The notes: generated by a model not told the origin, from the sequence alone. A DNA stretch of 64,000 nt from Shewanella sp. UCD-KL12 (GCF_001957125.1 NZ_MPHJ01000001.1:606407-670406); one strand, 5' to 3'; positions 8,721 to 19,708 are shown, counted from the stretch's first letter. Program-made: numbers and translations.

Positions 8721-10804
8721 GCTTGTTCCTTCGATTCTGCTGGTTCAACCTCAACAAGAAGATCGCCATCAGAGACAAGCTCACCGGGTTCAAAGAAGAA
8801 GGCTGATACTGCGCCGTCAAATGGAGATTCAATGGTGTACTCCATCTTCATTGCTTCCATTACCATTAGGCCTTGGCCAGCTGTGACCTGGTCACCTTTT
8901 TGCACTAAGTGGGTCACAATCGTGCCGTTCATTGGCGCTTTAAGCTTATCTTCAAGGCACTCTTGCTCCTCTTCAAGCTCAGTCTGGATAGCTCGATAAT
9001 GATAACTTGTGGCATTGATAAACAGCGTAAAATCATCGTCAACTTGGCTAACCGGTACTTTCACTTTATGCCCTGATGCCGTGACAGCTCCTTGATTGTC
9101 TTGGCCTGATTTGACGGTGATTTCGCTATGTAGCATTTCACCTATCAGCTCACCTTTTAGTTGGTAAGTGATGTCAGCGATTTCAACTTGATAAACCGAT
9201 TGTCCAGCGATGGATATCTCTGTGACATCTAAGTGCTGAATCTCATGATTATCATCAAGCAGTGCAACTTGATGGGTGCTATCACTGTTTAGTCTAAATC
9301 CGCTCACTGTGCCCCAAGGAGAGTAGGGATCTTGCTTGTTTACACAGGCTTTAGCTGCGGCTTTTCGCGAACATAGCTGATATAAAGCTGCAAGGGCGAG
9401 AGCATTTTGCTCATCATTTGAAGCCGAAAGGCTACGGCCAATTAACTCATCGCCGTAACGCTCAATAAAGTCTGTGCTGAAGTTGGCCTCGCTAAAAGCT
9501 TTATGCTCAGTGATGTTGGAGAGAAATTCGATGTTATGTTTTAAGCCGCTAATTTGGTAGGACTCAAGTGAGTGCACCATGCGCTGTAATGCCCTAGGGC
9601 GAGACTCATCCCAAACTATCAGTTTAGAGATCATAGGGTCGTAAAAGTTACTGATCACATCGTTTTCACGGATCCCTGAGTCGATACGTACGAATTTACT
9701 CTGCTCAGGCTCACGTAGGAAGTTAAGTTTACCACTGGCTGGCAGAAACTCATTTTGCGGATCTTCGGCATAGATACGTACCTCAAAAGAGTGGCCGTGT
9801 ACACGTACCTCTTGCTGACTTAATGGTAGTGGGCTACCACTTGCGACCATCAGTTGCCATTTTACTAAGTCTTGGCCTGTGACCATCTCTGTCACTGGGT
9901 GTTCAACCTGAAGGCGGGTGTTCATCTCCATGAAATAGAAGCTGTCATCGGTATCGAGTAGGAACTCCACTGTGCCGGCACCGCGATAATCGATAGCTTT
10001 TGCGGCTGCAACTGCTGCTTCGCCCATCTTTACTCTCAGCTCATCGCTTAACCCTGGCGCTGGCGCTTCTTCTACCACTTTTTGGTGGCGACGTTGAATA
10101 GAGCAATCACGATCGGAAAGGTAGATACAGTTGCCTTGGCTGTCGGCAAATACTTGCACTTCGACATGGCGAGGTTGGCGCAGGTAGCGCTCCATCAGGA
10201 GTTTATCGTTGCCAAAAGAGGAGATTGCTTCTCGTCTGGCAGAGTGGATATTTTCTAATACTTCATCACTGCTCTCTACGATACGCATGCCTTTACCACC
10301 GCCACCAAATGCAGCTTTAATCAGCAATGGAAAGCCCATCTGGTTAGCTTCATCGACTAACAGCGCATCATCTTGACCGTCACCGTGGTAGCCGGGGACT
10401 AACGGCACTTTAGCCGCGCCCATGATCTCTTTTGCAGCACTCTTACTACCCATTGAATCAATGGCATCAGAGCTTGGGCCGACAAAAATGACACCTGCTT
10501 GTTCGCACTTTCGGGCAAACTCTGCATTTTCAGAGAGGAAACCATAGCCTGGGTGTATCGCTTGAGAGCCTGAGCGCTTAGCGATATCTAAAATCAGATC
10601 CCCTTTTAGGTAAGAATCTGCTGGTGCGCTGCCACCTAAGTAGAAAGACTCGTCGGCTAAGGCGACATGGCGGGCATCGACATCTGCATCACTGTAGAGT
10701 GCAACAGTGCGCACTCCCATAGCTTTCGCTGTTTTAATAATGCGACAGGCAATTTCACCGCGGTTAGCGATTAATAGTTTTTTTATGAGTGATTGATTAG
10801 GCAT
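8717..10804 (-). CDS. liuD: Methylcrotonyl-CoA carboxylase, biotin subunit
   Basis: Alpha subunit of 3-methylcrotonyl-CoA carboxylase, with biotin carboxylase and biotin carrier parts in one 695-residue chain. The N-terminal biotin carboxylase starts [15 protein letters not shown]. The ATP-grasp glycine loop is FGGGGKGMR, and further family blocks are [17 protein letters not shown] and [16 protein letters not shown]. The C-terminal biotinyl motif is [11 protein letters not shown]. An open frame extends upstream to 10978, but the ATG at 10804, with AAGGA just before it, matches where homologues begin. It overlaps the liuC stop by 8 bases. It pairs with LiuB for leucine catabolism. Confidence 0.95.
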   Translation of the reverse strand: MPNQSLIKKLLIANRGEIACRIIKTAKAMGVRTVALYSDADVDARHVALADESFYLGGSAPADSYLKGDLILDIAKRSGSQAIHPGYGFLSENAEFARKCEQAGVIFVGPSSDAIDSMGSKSAAKEIMGAAKVPLVPGYHGDGQDDALLVDEANQMGFPLLIKAAFGGGGKGMRIVESSDEVLENIHSARREAISSFGNDKLLMERYLRQPRHVEVQVFADSQGNCIYLSDRDCSIQRRHQKVVEEAPAPGLSDELRVKMGEAAVAAAKAIDYRGAGTVEFLLDTDDSFYFMEMNTRLQVEHPVTEMVTGQDLVKWQLMVASGSPLPLSQQEVRVHGHSFEVRIYAEDPQNEFLPASGKLNFLREPEQSKFVRIDSGIRENDVISNFYDPMISKLIVWDESRPRALQRMVHSLESYQISGLKHNIEFLSNITEHKAFSEANFSTDFIERYGDELIGRSLSASNDEQNALALAALYQLCSRKAAAKACVNKQDPYSPWGTVSGFRLNSDSTHQVALLDDNHEIQHLDVTEISIAGQSVYQVEIADITYQLKGELIGEMLHSEITVKSGQDNQGAVTASGHKVKVPVSQVDDDFTLFINATSYHYRAIQTELEEEQECLEDKLKAPMNGTIVTHLVQKGDQVTAGQGLMVMEAMKMEYTIESPFDGAVSAFFFEPGELVSDGDLLVEVEPAESKEQA

Positions 10805-11642
10805 TATTCTGTCCTTGCACAGGGAGCTCTTTTGCAGTTGAATCTGATATTTTCCAGTTAGGGCTGCGTTTCTCAAAGAAGGCATTGAGTCCCTCTTGGC
10901 CTTCATCGGAGACACGAATACTGGCGATGCGCTCACTGGTGTGATTGCGTGTTGCATCGTCGATAACCCCATCTTCAAGATGAGACAGCAAGGTTTTAAC
11001 CCAAGCCATCCCCTGGGGGCTATTTGCGAGTAGGGCGCTGATCAATGGTGCTGCAGCGGTATCTAGCTCATCACTCACTTCATGAATGATTTGCAGTTCA
11101 AGTGCCTTTTCAGCGCTAAATCTCTCTGCGGTTAACATGTAACGGCGAGATGCGCGTTGGCCCATAGCGCGGACGACATAAGGACTGATAACTGCAGGAA
11201 TAAGTCCAAGTTTTACTTCAGATAAGCAGAAGCTTGCGCGTTCATTGGCGATGGCAATGTCACAGCAACAGATGAGTCCCAGTGCCCCACCAAACGCTGC
11301 ACCTTGCACTAACGCTATGGTCGGTTTAGGAAACTTATCTAAGTCAGACATCAGCTTCGCTAGCTCATTGGCGTCGGATAAGTTTTGCTTAAAATCCATC
11401 TTGGCTTGCTTACGCATCCAGTTAAGATCGGCTCCAGCACTGAAGTTTTTACCGTTCGCTCTAACGATTAACAGTTGGCAATTATCATTGTGGGCAAAAT
11501 AAGCCAGAGATTGAATCATCTCGCTAATCATCACTTCATCAAATGCGTTGTGTTTATCGGCTCGATTGAGGATCATCTCTCCCACGCCATTATTCAGTTG
11601 GCATGAAATGTATTTAAAGTTTTCTATCAATTCATTGGTCAT
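10797..11642 (-). CDS. liuC: Methylglutaconyl-CoA hydratase (crotonase family)
   Basis: Adds water to 3-methylglutaconyl-CoA to give HMG-CoA. Crotonase fold: the oxyanion-hole segments are NFSAGADLNWM near residue 66 and GAAFGGALGL near 114, and the following SEVKLGLIPAVISPYV carries the catalytic glutamate position. The ATG at 11642 is chosen; a GTG nine bases upstream (11651) is also possible, and neither has a strong ribosome binding site. It sits between the two carboxylase subunit genes, as is usual for liu clusters, which supports this substrate over a generic enoyl-CoA. Confidence 0.9.
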   Translation of the reverse strand: MTNELIENFKYISCQLNNGVGEMILNRADKHNAFDEVMISEMIQSLAYFAHNDNCQLLIVRANGKNFSAGADLNWMRKQAKMDFKQNLSDANELAKLMSDLDKFPKPTIALVQGAAFGGALGLICCCDIAIANERASFCLSEVKLGLIPAVISPYVVRAMGQRASRRYMLTAERFSAEKALELQIIHEVSDELDTAAAPLISALLANSPQGMAWVKTLLSHLEDGVIDDATRNHTSERIASIRVSDEGQEGLNAFFEKRSPNWKISDSTAKELPVQGQNNA

Positions 11643-11696
11643 GTTCAGCACTCACTGCTTAGTCAATACCGCTATCGGTTAGGATGGCCAAAGCCA

Positions 11697-13304
11697 TTAC
11701 ATACGGAATACACCGAACTTGGTCTCTTCAACTGGGGCATTGAGCGCCGCAGAGAGGGCTAAGCCGACAACGTCACGAGTTTGTGCCGGATCGATAATGC
11801 CATCATCCCAGAGGCGAGCACTGGCATGGTAAGGGTGACCCTCTTTATCGTACTGCTCAACGATCGGCTCACGGAATTGCCGCTCCTCATCATCGCTCCA
11901 TTCAACGCCTTTGCGGGCTAAACCATCACGTTTAACTGTTGCTAATACGCCGGCTGCTTGCTCTCCGCCCATTACAGAGATGCGGGCATTTGGCCACATC
12001 CACATCATGGTAGGCTCAAACGCGCGGCCACACATGCCGTAATTACCTGCGCCATAGCTGCCGCCGATGATGACGGTAAATTTGGGAACGTTGGCACAAG
12101 ATACTGCAGTAACCATCTTAGCGCCGTGTTTGGCTATGCCTTCATGTTCATACTTCTTACCCACCATAAAGCCGGTAATGTTTTGTAAAAACAGCAGTGG
12201 GATCTTGCGCTGACAGCACAGCTCAATAAAGTGCGCGCCTTTTTGGGCGGATTCTGAAAACAGGATGCCATTGTTAGCGACTATGCCAACGGGGTAGCCG
12301 TGGATACGGGCAAAGCCACACACTAATGTGCTGCCGTAGTTAGCTTTAAACTCATCGAAATCAGAGTCATCGACGACGCGAGCAATGACCTCTTTGATAT
12401 CGAATGGCTTTTTAAGGTCTGTACCGACGATGCCATACAGTTCATTGATATCGAACTTGGGCGGCTTAACCTGACTCAGCTGAGCTTCGATGGTTTTTTG
12501 ATGATTTAAACGGGTGACTGCTTTGCGGGCTAACTCAAGAGCATGCTCATCATTCTGTGCCATATGATCGGCCACACCGGATATTTTAGTGTGCACCTCG
12601 GCGCCGCCAAGTTCCTCTGCGGTAACCTCTTCACCAGTAGCCGCTTTGACTAATGGCGGGCCTGCAAGAAAGATAGTGCCTTGCTCTTTGACGATAATAG
12701 ACTCATCGGCCATGGCGGGTACATAAGCCCCACCCGCAGTACAAAGGCCCATTACAACGGCAATTTGTGGGATACCTTTAGCAGACATCTGCGCTTGGTT
12801 ATAGAAGATACGACCGAAGTGATCTCTATCGGGGAACACTTCATCTTGGCGGGGCAGGTTAGCGCCGCCTGAATCGACTAAGTAGATACAAGGTAGGTGA
12901 CAACGACTCGCTATCTCTTGCGCACGTAAATGCTTTTTGACTGTCACCGGATAGTAAGTCCCGCCTTTTACCGTAGCGTCATTGGCAATGATCATACACT
13001 CCACGCCACTAACACGGCCGACACCAGCGATGATGCCTGCTGCAGGGACCACATCTTCATAAAGCTCAAAGGCTGCAAATTGTGACAGCTCAAGGAAAGG
13101 GGAGCCTGGGTCGAGTAGCTTTTCGACACGCTGGCGCGGCAACAGCTTACCGCGAGAAAGGTGACGTTCACGGGCAACGGCGCCACCGCCTTGTTCAATT
13201 TGATGTAGTTTGAGTTTTAAATCTTGAACAACGGCAGCCATGTCTTCATGTTTAGCTTTGAATTCATCACTGCGGGAGTTAATACGACTACTTAGTTGCG
13301 TCAC
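11697..13304 (-). CDS. liuB: Methylcrotonyl-CoA carboxylase, carboxyltransferase subunit
   Basis: Beta subunit of 3-methylcrotonyl-CoA carboxylase, transferring carboxyl from biotin to 3-methylcrotonyl-CoA. Acyl-CoA carboxyltransferase domains cover nearly the whole 535 residues. Conserved blocks are [31 protein letters not shown] and [17 protein letters not shown] longer frame runs to 13427, but GTG at 13304 has AAAGGAT eight bases upstream and gives the normal length and N terminus ([10 protein letters not shown]), so it is preferred. The extra upstream frame would overlap the end of liuA. Confidence 0.95.
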   Translation of the reverse strand: MTQLSSRINSRSDEFKAKHEDMAAVVQDLKLKLHQIEQGGGAVARERHLSRGKLLPRQRVEKLLDPGSPFLELSQFAAFELYEDVVPAAGIIAGVGRVSGVECMIIANDATVKGGTYYPVTVKKHLRAQEIASRCHLPCIYLVDSGGANLPRQDEVFPDRDHFGRIFYNQAQMSAKGIPQIAVVMGLCTAGGAYVPAMADESIIVKEQGTIFLAGPPLVKAATGEEVTAEELGGAEVHTKISGVADHMAQNDEHALELARKAVTRLNHQKTIEAQLSQVKPPKFDINELYGIVGTDLKKPFDIKEVIARVVDDSDFDEFKANYGSTLVCGFARIHGYPVGIVANNGILFSESAQKGAHFIELCCQRKIPLLFLQNITGFMVGKKYEHEGIAKHGAKMVTAVSCANVPKFTVIIGGSYGAGNYGMCGRAFEPTMMWMWPNARISVMGGEQAAGVLATVKRDGLARKGVEWSDDEERQFREPIVEQYDKEGHPYHASARLWDDGIIDPAQTRDVVGLALSAALNAPVEETKFGVFRM

Positions 13305-13395
13305 GGTTTCAATCCTTTTGAAGCTAAAAACGAACGTTTCAATAGAGAGTTGAGCGCTGAATGACGGCGAATATTCACCGTCATTGGGCGCTTGC

Positions 13396-14565
13396 TTACT
13401 TAGACTCGTTGAACAGCTCGCGGCCAATCAACATGCGGCGGATCTCTGAGGTACCTGCACCGATCTCATAGAGCTTAGCGTCACGCAGTAGGCGACCTGT
13501 TGCGTATTCGTTGACATAACCGTTACCACCTAATAGCTGAATGGCATCGAGCGCCATCTTAGTGGCAAGCTCTGCTGAGTAGAGAATCGCTCCTGCAGCA
13601 TCTTTACGTGTGGTTTCGCCGCGGTCACAAGATTTAGCCACGTTATAGATATAAGATTTTGCCGCATTCATACCTGTGTACATGTCTGCGAGTTTGCCTT
13701 GAACTAGCTGGAACTGGCCAATAGACTTACCAAACTGCTCGCGCTCATGAATGTAAGGAACAACGATATCCATACAGGCTGTCATGATCCCAAGCGGGCC
13801 GCCTGAAAGCACCACACGTTCATAATCTAAGCCGCTCATCAGTACCTTAACGCCATTATTCAGGCCGCCAAGTATGTTCTCTTCAGGTACTTCACAGTCT
13901 TCAAACACTAGCTCACAGGTGTTTGAGCCACGCATGCCGAGCTTGTCTAGCTTTTGTGCTGTGCTGAATCCTTTAGAGTTACGATCGACAATAAATGCGG
14001 TGATTCCGTGAGCACCTTTATCTAGATCTGTCTTGGCATAGATGACATAAGTTTGCGCATCAGGGCCGTTAGTGATCCACATCTTGTTGCCGTTAAGGAT
14101 ATATCTGTCACCCTCTTTACGGGCATGCAGTTTCATTGAAACCACATCCGAACCGGCATTTGGCTCACTCATCGCCAGTGCGCCGATATGCTCGCCGCTG
14201 ACAAGCTTAGGTAGGTATTTGGCTTTTTGCTCTGCATTACCGTTACGGTTAATCTGGTTAACACATAGGTTAGAATGCGCGCCATAGCTCAATCCGATAG
14301 AGGCTGATGCTCGAGAGATCTCCTCCATGGCAACAACATGAGCGAGGTAACCCATATCGGCTCCACCATACTCTTCAGAGACAGTGACGCCCAGTAGTCC
14401 CATATCACCAAGTACTGGCCAAAGTTCATTGGGGAAAGCGTTATCACGATCTGTTTTTTCTGCTATTGGGGCAATTTCATTGGCAGCGAAGTGCTGTACT
14501 GCATCACGCAGCATGTCGACGTCTTCACCTAAACCAAAGTTGAGAGATGAGTAGAGTTGAGTCAT
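13396..14565 (-). CDS. liuA: Isovaleryl-CoA dehydrogenase
   Basis: FAD enzyme oxidising isovaleryl-CoA to 3-methylcrotonyl-CoA and passing electrons to ETF. The 389-residue acyl-CoA dehydrogenase has [16 protein letters not shown] and GNKMWITNG in the middle domain. The isovaleryl-specific catalytic glutamate lies in [16 protein letters not shown] (helix G). The usual C-terminal position instead reads [11 protein letters not shown], with Ala where other acyl-CoA dehydrogenases have Glu. That swap is the hallmark of true isovaleryl-CoA dehydrogenase. ATG 14565 is preferred over 14583, with AGGA upstream. It lies 240 bases downstream of liuR. Confidence 0.96.
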   Translation of the reverse strand: MTQLYSSLNFGLGEDVDMLRDAVQHFAANEIAPIAEKTDRDNAFPNELWPVLGDMGLLGVTVSEEYGGADMGYLAHVVAMEEISRASASIGLSYGAHSNLCVNQINRNGNAEQKAKYLPKLVSGEHIGALAMSEPNAGSDVVSMKLHARKEGDRYILNGNKMWITNGPDAQTYVIYAKTDLDKGAHGITAFIVDRNSKGFSTAQKLDKLGMRGSNTCELVFEDCEVPEENILGGLNNGVKVLMSGLDYERVVLSGGPLGIMTACMDIVVPYIHEREQFGKSIGQFQLVQGKLADMYTGMNAAKSYIYNVAKSCDRGETTRKDAAGAILYSAELATKMALDAIQLLGGNGYVNEYATGRLLRDAKLYEIGAGTSEIRRMLIGRELFNESK

Positions 14566-14805
14566 TGCTTGTTGTCCTATCAATTTTTAAATTATTTTTG
14601 TGTCGATTGTTAACCATCGACTCTTAATTTTTCTGTTAAATTATTAAGTTACATGGTGCTTGCTCGTGGGCAGAAATGGCTTAACCAATGACTCAGCTTA
14701 TCTTGCTGTTTTGTTGTCACCTCTATTCCTGCTTTTTATCTTAGCGAATGCCCCTTAGTGAATGTCCCTTAGTGAATGCATTGGTACATTGAACCTATAG
14801 TGGGT

Positions 14806-15204
14806 TTACTTCTCTTGCAGCTCGAGTGCAGCCCTACATTGTTGCTCTGCTGAGTTGAGCTCCATAAGGACAACTTTGATGTCATCCATCTGTTGTTGAA
14901 GTGACGATTTTTTCTCCTCAACGAGATCAAGCATAGTATGCAGCTGCGAGCTGCTGTTTTTATCGGCGTCATATAGTTCAAATAGACGACGAGTTTCAGC
15001 CAGTGAAAAGCCAAGTCGCTTGCCGCGTAAAATCAATTTCAGACGCACTCTATCTTTGAGGCCATAGATCCGAGTTTGGCCACGGCGCTTGGGCTTAAGT
15101 AAGCCCTGATCTTCATAAAAGCGGATACTACGAGTCGTAATATCGAACTCCTTTGATAGATCACTTATTGAGTAAGTCGTTTGTGGACTTTGATTTTCGC
15201 TCAT
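14806..15204 (-). CDS. liuR: MerR-family regulator of the liu genes
   Basis: Transcriptional regulator, 132 residues. The N-terminal MerR helix-turn-helix reads YSISDLSKEFDITTRSIRF and continues YEDQGLLKPKRRGQTRIY. A coiled-coil dimerisation helix follows (EEKKSSLQQQMDDIK). There is no metal-binding cysteine loop, which fits an acyl-CoA-type effector rather than a metal sensor. It is the first gene upstream of liuA on the same strand, the usual position of LiuR. A candidate operator is at 15250-15265 and a matching one stands before the valine/isoleucine operon at 38193-38208, so it probably controls both. Confidence 0.92.
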   Translation of the reverse strand: MSENQSPQTTYSISDLSKEFDITTRSIRFYEDQGLLKPKRRGQTRIYGLKDRVRLKLILRGKRLGFSLAETRRLFELYDADKNSSSQLHTMLDLVEEKKSSLQQQMDDIKVVLMELNSAEQQCRAALELQEK

Positions 15205-15249
15205 TGAATAACACCATAAAATTTAACTTTTCCAGAACGATATATGAAG

Positions 15250-15265
15250 TTTACGTAAAGGTAAA
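15250..15265. promoter_or_regulatory. Candidate LiuR operator
   Basis: TTTACGTAAAGGTAAA, an imperfect dyad, lies between divergent liuR and the PrpE-like gene. It aligns base for base over the arms (TTTACGT...GTAAA) with the site at 38193-38208. This fits LiuR control of both directions. The rest of 15205-15519 holds only a widely spaced inverted repeat (AACCTATAG near 15391, CTATAGGTT near 15452). Confidence 0.65.
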
Positions 15266-15519
15266 GCTTGTGGCTATTTTGTCGGCTTAAATTATCTCTT
15301 TCTAGCAGAGGATAAATGTCAACGAAATGTGCCACCTTGCCTAGTGAGTCAAGCTGTACCGTCGATTACTCTAGTGTGGACTGCTAGATAAACCTATAGC
15401 CAACCTATCCCAAGGTCTAATGGGAATTGGCGCTACTCACTCCATAATGAGCCTATAGGTTGACTGTTTTATAAGCATTCAGCACGTGATGTTTATTACT
15501 TGTTGCTGGGGAGAGCACA

Positions 15520-17460
15520 ATGAATAAGTCTGATTATGAAGAGGGATCTAAGTTAAATCTGGCACGACATAAAGCGTTATATCAACATGCCATAGACAAT
15601 CCACAAGCATTTTGGAGCGATGCAGCTCAATCCATTAGTTGGAATAAACCATGGGAAAAGGTGCTTGATAGCTCGCAAGCTCCTCTTTACTCATGGTTTG
15701 AAGGGGCTGAGCTCAACACCTGCTACAACGCTGTTGATAGACATGTTGAGCAGGGGCGCGGGGAACAAATAGCCATACAGTACGTGAGCCCCGTGACAGA
15801 GGCTGAATACGGAATCACCTATAAAGAGCTGCAATCACAAGTGAGTCGGCTTGCGGGTTACATGGACTCAATCGGTGTAAAAAAAGGTGATAGAGTGATT
15901 ATCTATATGCCTATGGTGCCAGAAACGGCCTATGCCATGCTCGCTTGTGCGCGCATCGGCGCGATTCACTCTGTGGTGTTTGGTGGCTTTGCTGCCAATG
16001 AACTGGCAAGTCGAATTGATGATGCTAAACCTAAGGTTATCCTCTCAGCGTCTTGTGGCATTGAGCCCTCAGGCGTGGTGCCTTATAAGCCGTTACTCGA
16101 TGAAGCCCTAGTGCAATCGAGTCACAAAGTAGAAAATTGCCTCATCCTTAACCGTAGTCAATACAGTGCCGAGTTAACCCTTGGTCGTGATATTGACTGG
16201 CAACTTGCGATGAAGAGTGCACCGTTTATTGAATGCCAAAGTGTTGCTGCGACCGATCCTCTCTATATTTTGTATACCTCGGGAACGACGGGGCAGCCTA
16301 AAGGCGTGGTACGAGATAATGGTGGGCACGCAGTTGCACTGGCTTGGTCGATGAAGCACATCTACAACATAGGGCCAGGGGATGCGTTTTGGGCTGCATC
16401 TGATGTGGGCTGGGTGGTTGGTCACTCCTATATTGTCTATGGACCGCTTTTGGTCGGGGCGACGACCTTGATGTTTGAAGGTAAGCCAATAGGTACCCCA
16501 GATCCTGGGATTTTTTGGCGAACAATTGAGAAGTATCAAGTGCGTAGCTTTTTCACAGCCCCCACCGCTATACGCGCCATTAAGCGTGATGATCCTGATG
16601 GTGACTTTCTAAGAGATGTCGAGCTGAGCTGTTTAAACACCCTATTTCTAGCAGGTGAACGGTGCGATCCAGATACGCTTAAATGGGCGGAAGAGCAGCT
16701 GAAAAAGCCTGTTATCGATCATTGGTGGCAGACTGAAACTGGCTGGCCTGTGGCAGCAAACCTTATGGGCAGTGCGCCTGTTGCTGTTAAACCAGGGTCA
16801 CCAGCACTTGCTGTACCTGGCTATCAGGTAGAGGTGCTCGATGAGATGGGGGAGAGTATTGAAGCCAATGCCTCTGGCAACGTAGTGATAAAGCAGCCAT
16901 TACCACCAGGAACCTTAACCACCCTGTGGAATAATGAGCAGCGATACCGAGATAGCTACCTCACCATGTACCCAGGATATTATCTAACGGGTGATGCAGG
17001 CTATATGGATGAAGATGGCTACCTCTATATCATGAGCCGCATCGATGACATCATTAATGTCGCAGGTCACCGACTGTCAACGGGTCGATTTGAAGAGGTA
17101 TTATGTCAACATGAGGCGGTTGCTGAAGTGGCTGTTATTGGGGTTGAAGATAAGTTAAAGGGGCAACTTCCTCTCGGGCTTGTGGTGCTCAAAAAAGGAG
17201 TAACGCTCAGTGATGAGCAGCTCTATGGAGAGCTAAAATCATTGATCAGGGAGCAGATAGGGCCAGTAGCTTCATTTCGATTAGTCAGCATGATCCAAAA
17301 ACTACCTAAGACACGCTCAGGAAAGGTACTTAGAGGTACGATGCGAAAAATTGCGGACAATCAAAGCTATAAGATGCCAGCAACCATAGAAGATCCACAA
17401 ACTTTAGAGCTGGTTCGAAATACCTTAACCAGAATGGGCTATGCCGATGCGCTCGTGTAG
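15520..17460 (+). CDS. PrpE-like propionyl-CoA/short-chain acyl-CoA synthetase
   Basis: AMP-forming acyl-CoA synthetase of the PrpE/ACSS3 type, 646 residues, joining a short-chain acid (propionate or a branched acid) to CoA using ATP. The P-loop-like motif is YILYTSGTTGQPKGV near residue 250. WWQTETGWPVA, YLTGDAGYMDEDGY and the C-terminal acylation lysine in PKTRSGKVLRG are all present. FEGKPIGTPDPGIFWR is typical of PrpE/ACSS3 rather than acetyl-CoA synthetase. Divergent from liuR with a candidate LiuR box between them, so it may supply acyl-CoAs to the liu pathway. The true substrate is uncertain. SD: GGGGAG upstream of 15520. Confidence 0.88.
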   Translation: MNKSDYEEGSKLNLARHKALYQHAIDNPQAFWSDAAQSISWNKPWEKVLDSSQAPLYSWFEGAELNTCYNAVDRHVEQGRGEQIAIQYVSPVTEAEYGITYKELQSQVSRLAGYMDSIGVKKGDRVIIYMPMVPETAYAMLACARIGAIHSVVFGGFAANELASRIDDAKPKVILSASCGIEPSGVVPYKPLLDEALVQSSHKVENCLILNRSQYSAELTLGRDIDWQLAMKSAPFIECQSVAATDPLYILYTSGTTGQPKGVVRDNGGHAVALAWSMKHIYNIGPGDAFWAASDVGWVVGHSYIVYGPLLVGATTLMFEGKPIGTPDPGIFWRTIEKYQVRSFFTAPTAIRAIKRDDPDGDFLRDVELSCLNTLFLAGERCDPDTLKWAEEQLKKPVIDHWWQTETGWPVAANLMGSAPVAVKPGSPALAVPGYQVEVLDEMGESIEANASGNVVIKQPLPPGTLTTLWNNEQRYRDSYLTMYPGYYLTGDAGYMDEDGYLYIMSRIDDIINVAGHRLSTGRFEEVLCQHEAVAEVAVIGVEDKLKGQLPLGLVVLKKGVTLSDEQLYGELKSLIREQIGPVASFRLVSMIQKLPKTRSGKVLRGTMRKIADNQSYKMPATIEDPQTLELVRNTLTRMGYADALV

Positions 17461-17647
17461 CGGGTGCAGGTAAGTCATAATCGCTTAACGGGTAACTTTC
17501 TGGTTTTTTCGCTGTAAACTTGGAAAGTTACCTACTTTCTGTTGCTACTTAAATCCTTTAACTGGCTAAAATAGCACTTATTTGCCAATAACCCCTAAAA
17601 CCTAGTAATTAAGTTACAAAAGTCTGTATAATCCCCGCAAAAATATA

Positions 17648-17913
17648 ATACCAATCAGTATAAGAAAGTGATCTACTCAGAGTTATTTTTGGCAAACTAA
17701 TTCGAGGTGAATAGCTGAAGGAATGGTTATTCCCTTGTGAAGCTATTTAACGAAGAAGTAGGCAGCCAAAAACACTCCTGAAAGGCGAGTTTTAGCGCAT
17801 CTGATGCTGTGTTAACGAGCTAAAACGTAGAATAATTATGTTCTTCACTCGTTGCCTTGCCTCTGAAGCGCTAAACTCTCGCTGAGCGATTACATCTTTA
17901 TACTGATTGGTAT
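17648..17913 (+). mobile_element. MITE-like element, copy 1
   Basis: A 266-bp non-coding element bounded by perfect 16-bp terminal inverted repeats, ATACCAATCAGTATAA and its complement. The terminal similarity continues imperfectly to about 36 bp. It is nearly identical, in opposite orientation, to 46463-46727. It encodes no protein, so movement would need a transposase from elsewhere. It fills most of the 595-base gap between the synthetase gene and gnd; the remaining sequence shows nothing else I can name. Confidence 0.85.
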
Positions 17914-18055
17914 GTCCTATCGACTATGCTGCGATATTGAGCAATAGCTAATAAATGGCTTGGCTAATATTGAATGTGATTTGACACATATCTTTATTAG
18001 AACCACGCTGAAGATAGGGTTTAAATAATCTCTGTGACCTGCGGAAAAATATTCA

Positions 18056-19609
18056 ATGCAAAACCATACTCCTTTATATGATATAGGCGTTATTGGGCTA
18101 GGTGTGATGGGCAAAAACCTTGCGCTAAACATCGCTGACAACCAATACCGTGTCGCCGCTTTTGACCTCGATGAAAATAAGATCCAAGCAATTATCGAAC
18201 AAGAGAAAACTGAGCGAGAAGCCAGCAAGCAGGCTGCGAGCCCTGCACGCGTTCTTGGGTGTAATAATCTTTCTGAAATGTTATCTAGTCTCGAAAAGCC
18301 GCGTGTAGTGGTACTTTCTGTCCCCGCTGGTGCGCCAGTTGATGGTGTATGCAGTGCGCTAATCGATGCTGGTATCGAGTCTGATGATATCGTTATCGAT
18401 ACAGGTAACAGCCTATGGACGGACACCATTGAACGTGAAGCGCGTTACGCGGGCAAGTTTAGCTTCTTTAGTTGCGCTGTTTCTGGTGGCGAGATGGGGG
18501 CTAGATTTGGTCCATCTTTGATGCCAAGTGGTGATGTTAAAGCTTGGGACAGAATCAAACCTATTTGGGAGGCGATTGCCGCTAAGGTTGACGCTAAAAC
18601 AGGTTTGCCAATTGAGCGCCAAGAGCCAGGCAACCCTGTGACTGAAGGTGAACCCTGTACCACCTATATTGGCCCTGCAGGTTCTGGTCACTATGTCAAA
18701 ATGGTACATAACGGCATCGAATATGCCGATATGCAACTGATTTGTGAAGCTTACCAGCTGCTTAGCGACGGCTTTAACATGACCGCTATTGAGATTGCAG
18801 AGCTGTTTGATACATGGAATAAGGGCAGTCTAAATAGCTACTTGATGGAGATCAGCGCCGAGGTATTGAGGCAAGATGATCCAATCACAGGTAAGCCATT
18901 AGTTGAGATGATCCTCGACAAAGCAGGGCAAAAGGGCACGGGTCTTTGGACTGCAGTAAGCAGCCTACAGATAGGTTGTCCGGCACCGACTATTGCTGAA
19001 GCCGTTTATGCTCGTGCTATTAGTACGCAAAAGTCACAGCGACAGGCTTTGAGCTCGTTGCTCAAAGGTCCACTGTCTGAGCAACCTAGCTTAGCAGAGC
19101 GTGAAGCCTTTATCGCTCAATTAGAGAATGCACTCTACTGCGCTAAAGTCGCATGCTATGCACAGGGCTTCCAGCTGATGGCGATGGCAGGAAAAGAGAA
19201 AGGGTGGAATTTAGACTTTGCTGAAATTGCTAAAATCTGGCGTGCAGGTTGTATTATTCGCGCTAAGTTTTTGCAATCGATCACTCACGCTTATCAGGCG
19301 GCCGAAACTAGCGGGGTCCAATTGGATAACCTACTTATGGCAGAAGCATTTAGCTCTGCATTGTCAGAGAAGCAACTTGATTGGCGTAAAACGGTATCAA
19401 GCGCTGTGATGAAAGGTATTCCAGCTCCTTGTATTAGTTCGGCTTTAGCCTATTACGATAGTTATCGCTGTGAAAACCTTCCTGCTAGCCTGCTACAAGG
19501 TCAAAGAGACTTTTTTGGTGCACATACGTTTGAGCGCACCGATAAACCAGCGGGTGAGAAGTATCACCTTAACTGGAGTAGTGCAGCGCGAGATCTCATT
19601 AAAGTGTAA
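18056..19609 (+). CDS. gnd: 6-phosphogluconate dehydrogenase, decarboxylating
   Basis: Oxidatively decarboxylates 6-phosphogluconate to ribulose 5-phosphate with NADP+ (pentose phosphate pathway). The N-terminal dinucleotide fold starts with GVIGLGVMGKNLALNI. The substrate blocks are FFSCAVSGGEMGARFGPS, GSGHYVKMVHNGIEYADMQ (catalytic Lys) and KAGQKGTGLWT. The C-terminal part has RAGCIIRAKFL. At 517 residues it is longer than the common 468-482 form. The ATG at 18056 has only a weak ribosome binding site (GCGGAA). It ends before a strong bidirectional terminator. Confidence 0.95.
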   Translation: MQNHTPLYDIGVIGLGVMGKNLALNIADNQYRVAAFDLDENKIQAIIEQEKTEREASKQAASPARVLGCNNLSEMLSSLEKPRVVVLSVPAGAPVDGVCSALIDAGIESDDIVIDTGNSLWTDTIEREARYAGKFSFFSCAVSGGEMGARFGPSLMPSGDVKAWDRIKPIWEAIAAKVDAKTGLPIERQEPGNPVTEGEPCTTYIGPAGSGHYVKMVHNGIEYADMQLICEAYQLLSDGFNMTAIEIAELFDTWNKGSLNSYLMEISAEVLRQDDPITGKPLVEMILDKAGQKGTGLWTAVSSLQIGCPAPTIAEAVYARAISTQKSQRQALSSLLKGPLSEQPSLAEREAFIAQLENALYCAKVACYAQGFQLMAMAGKEKGWNLDFAEIAKIWRAGCIIRAKFLQSITHAYQAAETSGVQLDNLLMAEAFSSALSEKQLDWRKTVSSAVMKGIPAPCISSALAYYDSYRCENLPASLLQGQRDFFGAHTFERTDKPAGEKYHLNWSSAARDLIKV

Positions 19610-19680
19610 TGGCTTCAGTGAATCTTAATTAGCACCTAAGACATTATTGTTAGTAAAAGCTGTTAGTAAAAGCTGTCAGT

Positions 19681-19708
19681 AAAAAGGCTTCCCGCGGGAA
19701 GCCTTTTT
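19681..19708. terminator. Bidirectional terminator between gnd and the pseudouridine synthase gene
   Basis: A long palindrome with stem AAAAAGGCTTCCCG/CGGGAAGCCTTTTT, flanked by A-runs and T-runs, can stop transcription from both convergent genes. Just upstream is a short tandem repeat of GTTAGTAAAAGCT-type units (about 19650-19684). Confidence 0.9.

Noticed and set aside
8567..8999. Plus-strand open frames opposite liuE/liuD
   Set aside because: They lie wholly inside strongly conserved minus-strand genes and have low-complexity, shadow-like composition.
10805..10978. 58-codon N-terminal extension of liuD
   Set aside because: It overlaps liuC heavily, and the ATG at 10804 has a ribosome binding site and the family-typical N terminus.
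18056..19609. gnd as a horizontally acquired gene because of its extra length and neighbouring MITE
   Set aside because: Base composition and codon use look like its neighbours and I recall gnd next to liu genes in other Shewanella; the length alone is not evidence.
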